IMG/VR virus record: IMGVR_UViG_3300006916_000042
Location: 1-64,000 of that record
Source of the DNA: a virus
Length of the DNA: 64,000 nucleotides
Reading direction: 5' to 3' (one strand)
Shown here piece by piece: positions 63,274 through 64,000 of this stretch. Under the pieces are notes generated by a model. That model had not been told where the DNA came from, did not search any database, and saw only the letters and a list, made by a program, of their open reading frames with translations. The translations under genes and the position numbers were made by a program. Numbering within the stretch: position 1 is the stretch's first letter; every line of letters begins with the position of its first letter.

Positions 63274-64000
63274 GAAATCATTACAACCAATTCAGAACAG
63301 ATGACAAACTGACTGAGGCAACACGTAAAATCTATAATGGAACACGTGATGATCAGACAGATCAGTTTACCATGACTGAGGAAGCTCTCACAGAGATGTC
63401 CGGTAAGGTCAAGGGTGATTTCACACCGGCTATGCTAAAACAGCTTAAGAGTGGCTTTGCAGCTATCAAGAGCCTGAAGCCGGGTACAGAGCACCACAAG
63501 AAGCTTGTAGGGATGCTGAACACACTTGACAAGAAGCAGATGGCTGCACTGGCTGATGCTGAAATCAAGTGGGTGTCTGATATTGCCGGTGCTCGTTTGA
63601 ATGAAAATGCAGACAGTCTCGTGTCCAGAGCATCTGCTGCCATGACTTCAATGACCAAGGTTGGATTCGGGAGCACTGCACCTAAAGTATCCGGAATGTC
63701 CCCATCAGGGCCGTTTGGAATGATCAGTGAAGGTAAGAAAGATTCGTGGAAAAACATGGATATGTCACACATGTCACCTAAAGCTGGTAAGAAAGCTTGG
63801 GCTAAAACTGAGAAAAAGGGACTTAAACGTGATCAGCAGGATGAAGCATATAATAAGGATGCTGTTGATAAAGAAATCAAGAAAGATACACGTATCAAAG
63901 GTAAAGAAGCCAAGAAAATTCATGGTCTTTTGAAGGGTTGGAGAGGTTCCAAGAAATCTGTTGATGAAGGTAAGGGTGATGAGCCACGTTCAGATTACAA
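63270..64000 (+). CDS. Candidate internal or core protein (3' partial)
   Basis: Starts at ATG 63270 (overlapping the previous stop) and stays open to the window end, 243 codons. MRNHYNQFRTDDKLTEA has L-T-E-A at 14-17; FGMISEGKK later adds an I-S-E-G site. Lys-rich C-terminal half. A head core or precursor protein is likely. Confidence 0.5.
   Translation, partial: MRNHYNQFRTDDKLTEATRKIYNGTRDDQTDQFTMTEEALTEMSGKVKGDFTPAMLKQLKSGFAAIKSLKPGTEHHKKLVGMLNTLDKKQMAALADAEIKWVSDIAGARLNENADSLVSRASAAMTSMTKVGFGSTAPKVSGMSPSGPFGMISEGKKDSWKNMDMSHMSPKAGKKAWAKTEKKGLKRDQQDEAYNKDAVDKEIKKDTRIKGKEAKKIHGLLKGWRGSKKSVDEGKGDEPRSDY

Overview
The window is a stretch of a large virulent T4-superfamily phage (Myoviridae-type) genome. 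The diagnosis rests on T4-type replication genes in T4-like groupings: sliding clamp (gp45), clamp loader (gp44, gp62) and RegA in one run at 4.7-7.7 kb, then a gp43 DNA polymerase split over two genes, UvsX recombinase and gp41 helicase at 50.9-58.5 kb. Genes are dense, almost all on the + strand, and often overlap by ATGA or TGATG. The host is probably an alphaproteobacterium: the encoded tRNA-His has A73 and no G-1, a known alphaproteobacterial exception, and the early-type promoters are plain TTGACA/TATAAT-like. T4-superfamily phages of Sinorhizobium and Caulobacter are the nearest type I can suggest, but I could not test this by a search.

Layout. (1) 1-3 kb: a VWA-domain protein cut by the left edge and a MoxR/CobS-like AAA+ ATPase. 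(2) 3-8.4 kb: glycosyltransferase, dNMP kinase, clamp and clamp loader, RegA, dUTPase. (3) 8.9-21.2 kb: a large glycan locus with several glycosyltransferases (GT2-like, GT4, GT10 fucosyltransferase-like), two methyltransferase-like proteins, a PPP-type phosphatase, a HAD-nucleotidyltransferase fusion, a GDPD-like enzyme, a nucleotide-sugar dehydrogenase and an epimerase. (4) 21.2-22.8 kb: a three-gene membrane cassette resembling the TolQ/ExbB-TolR/ExbD ion-channel pair, the TolR-like protein carrying an unusual beta-rich domain. (5) 22.8-45 kb: an accessory region with 17 tRNA genes scattered among small genes, three structured non-coding elements, and about a dozen near-identical sigma70-type promoters, four of them built into terminator hairpins. 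(6) 43-50 kb: J-domain protein, YqiA-like esterase, phosphoesterase, SLOG protein, a RelA/SpoT-like protein, P-loop kinase, SpeD-like protein. (7) 50.9-58.5 kb: replication and recombination. (8) 58.4-59.4 kb: the only two minus-strand genes. (9) 60.8-64 kb: a long protein with a very basic tail and a gene cut by the right edge, both looking like internal head proteins.

How it fits together. Early transcription probably uses host RNA polymerase at the TTGAC(A/T) promoters. Late transcription probably starts at CTAAATA/TATAAATA motifs, the form used by T4-like cyanophages. Nucleotide enzymes (dNMP kinase, dUTPase, dCMP deaminase, MazG-like) feed the replisome. A set of proteins starts with short peptides containing (L/I)xE cleavage sites, as in T4 internal proteins that are packaged in the capsid and injected; it includes an ADP-ribosyltransferase-like protein and a RelA/SpoT-like protein. 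That set and the TolQR-like cassette are the best candidates here for undescribed biology. All assignments come from reading the sequence; no searches were run.
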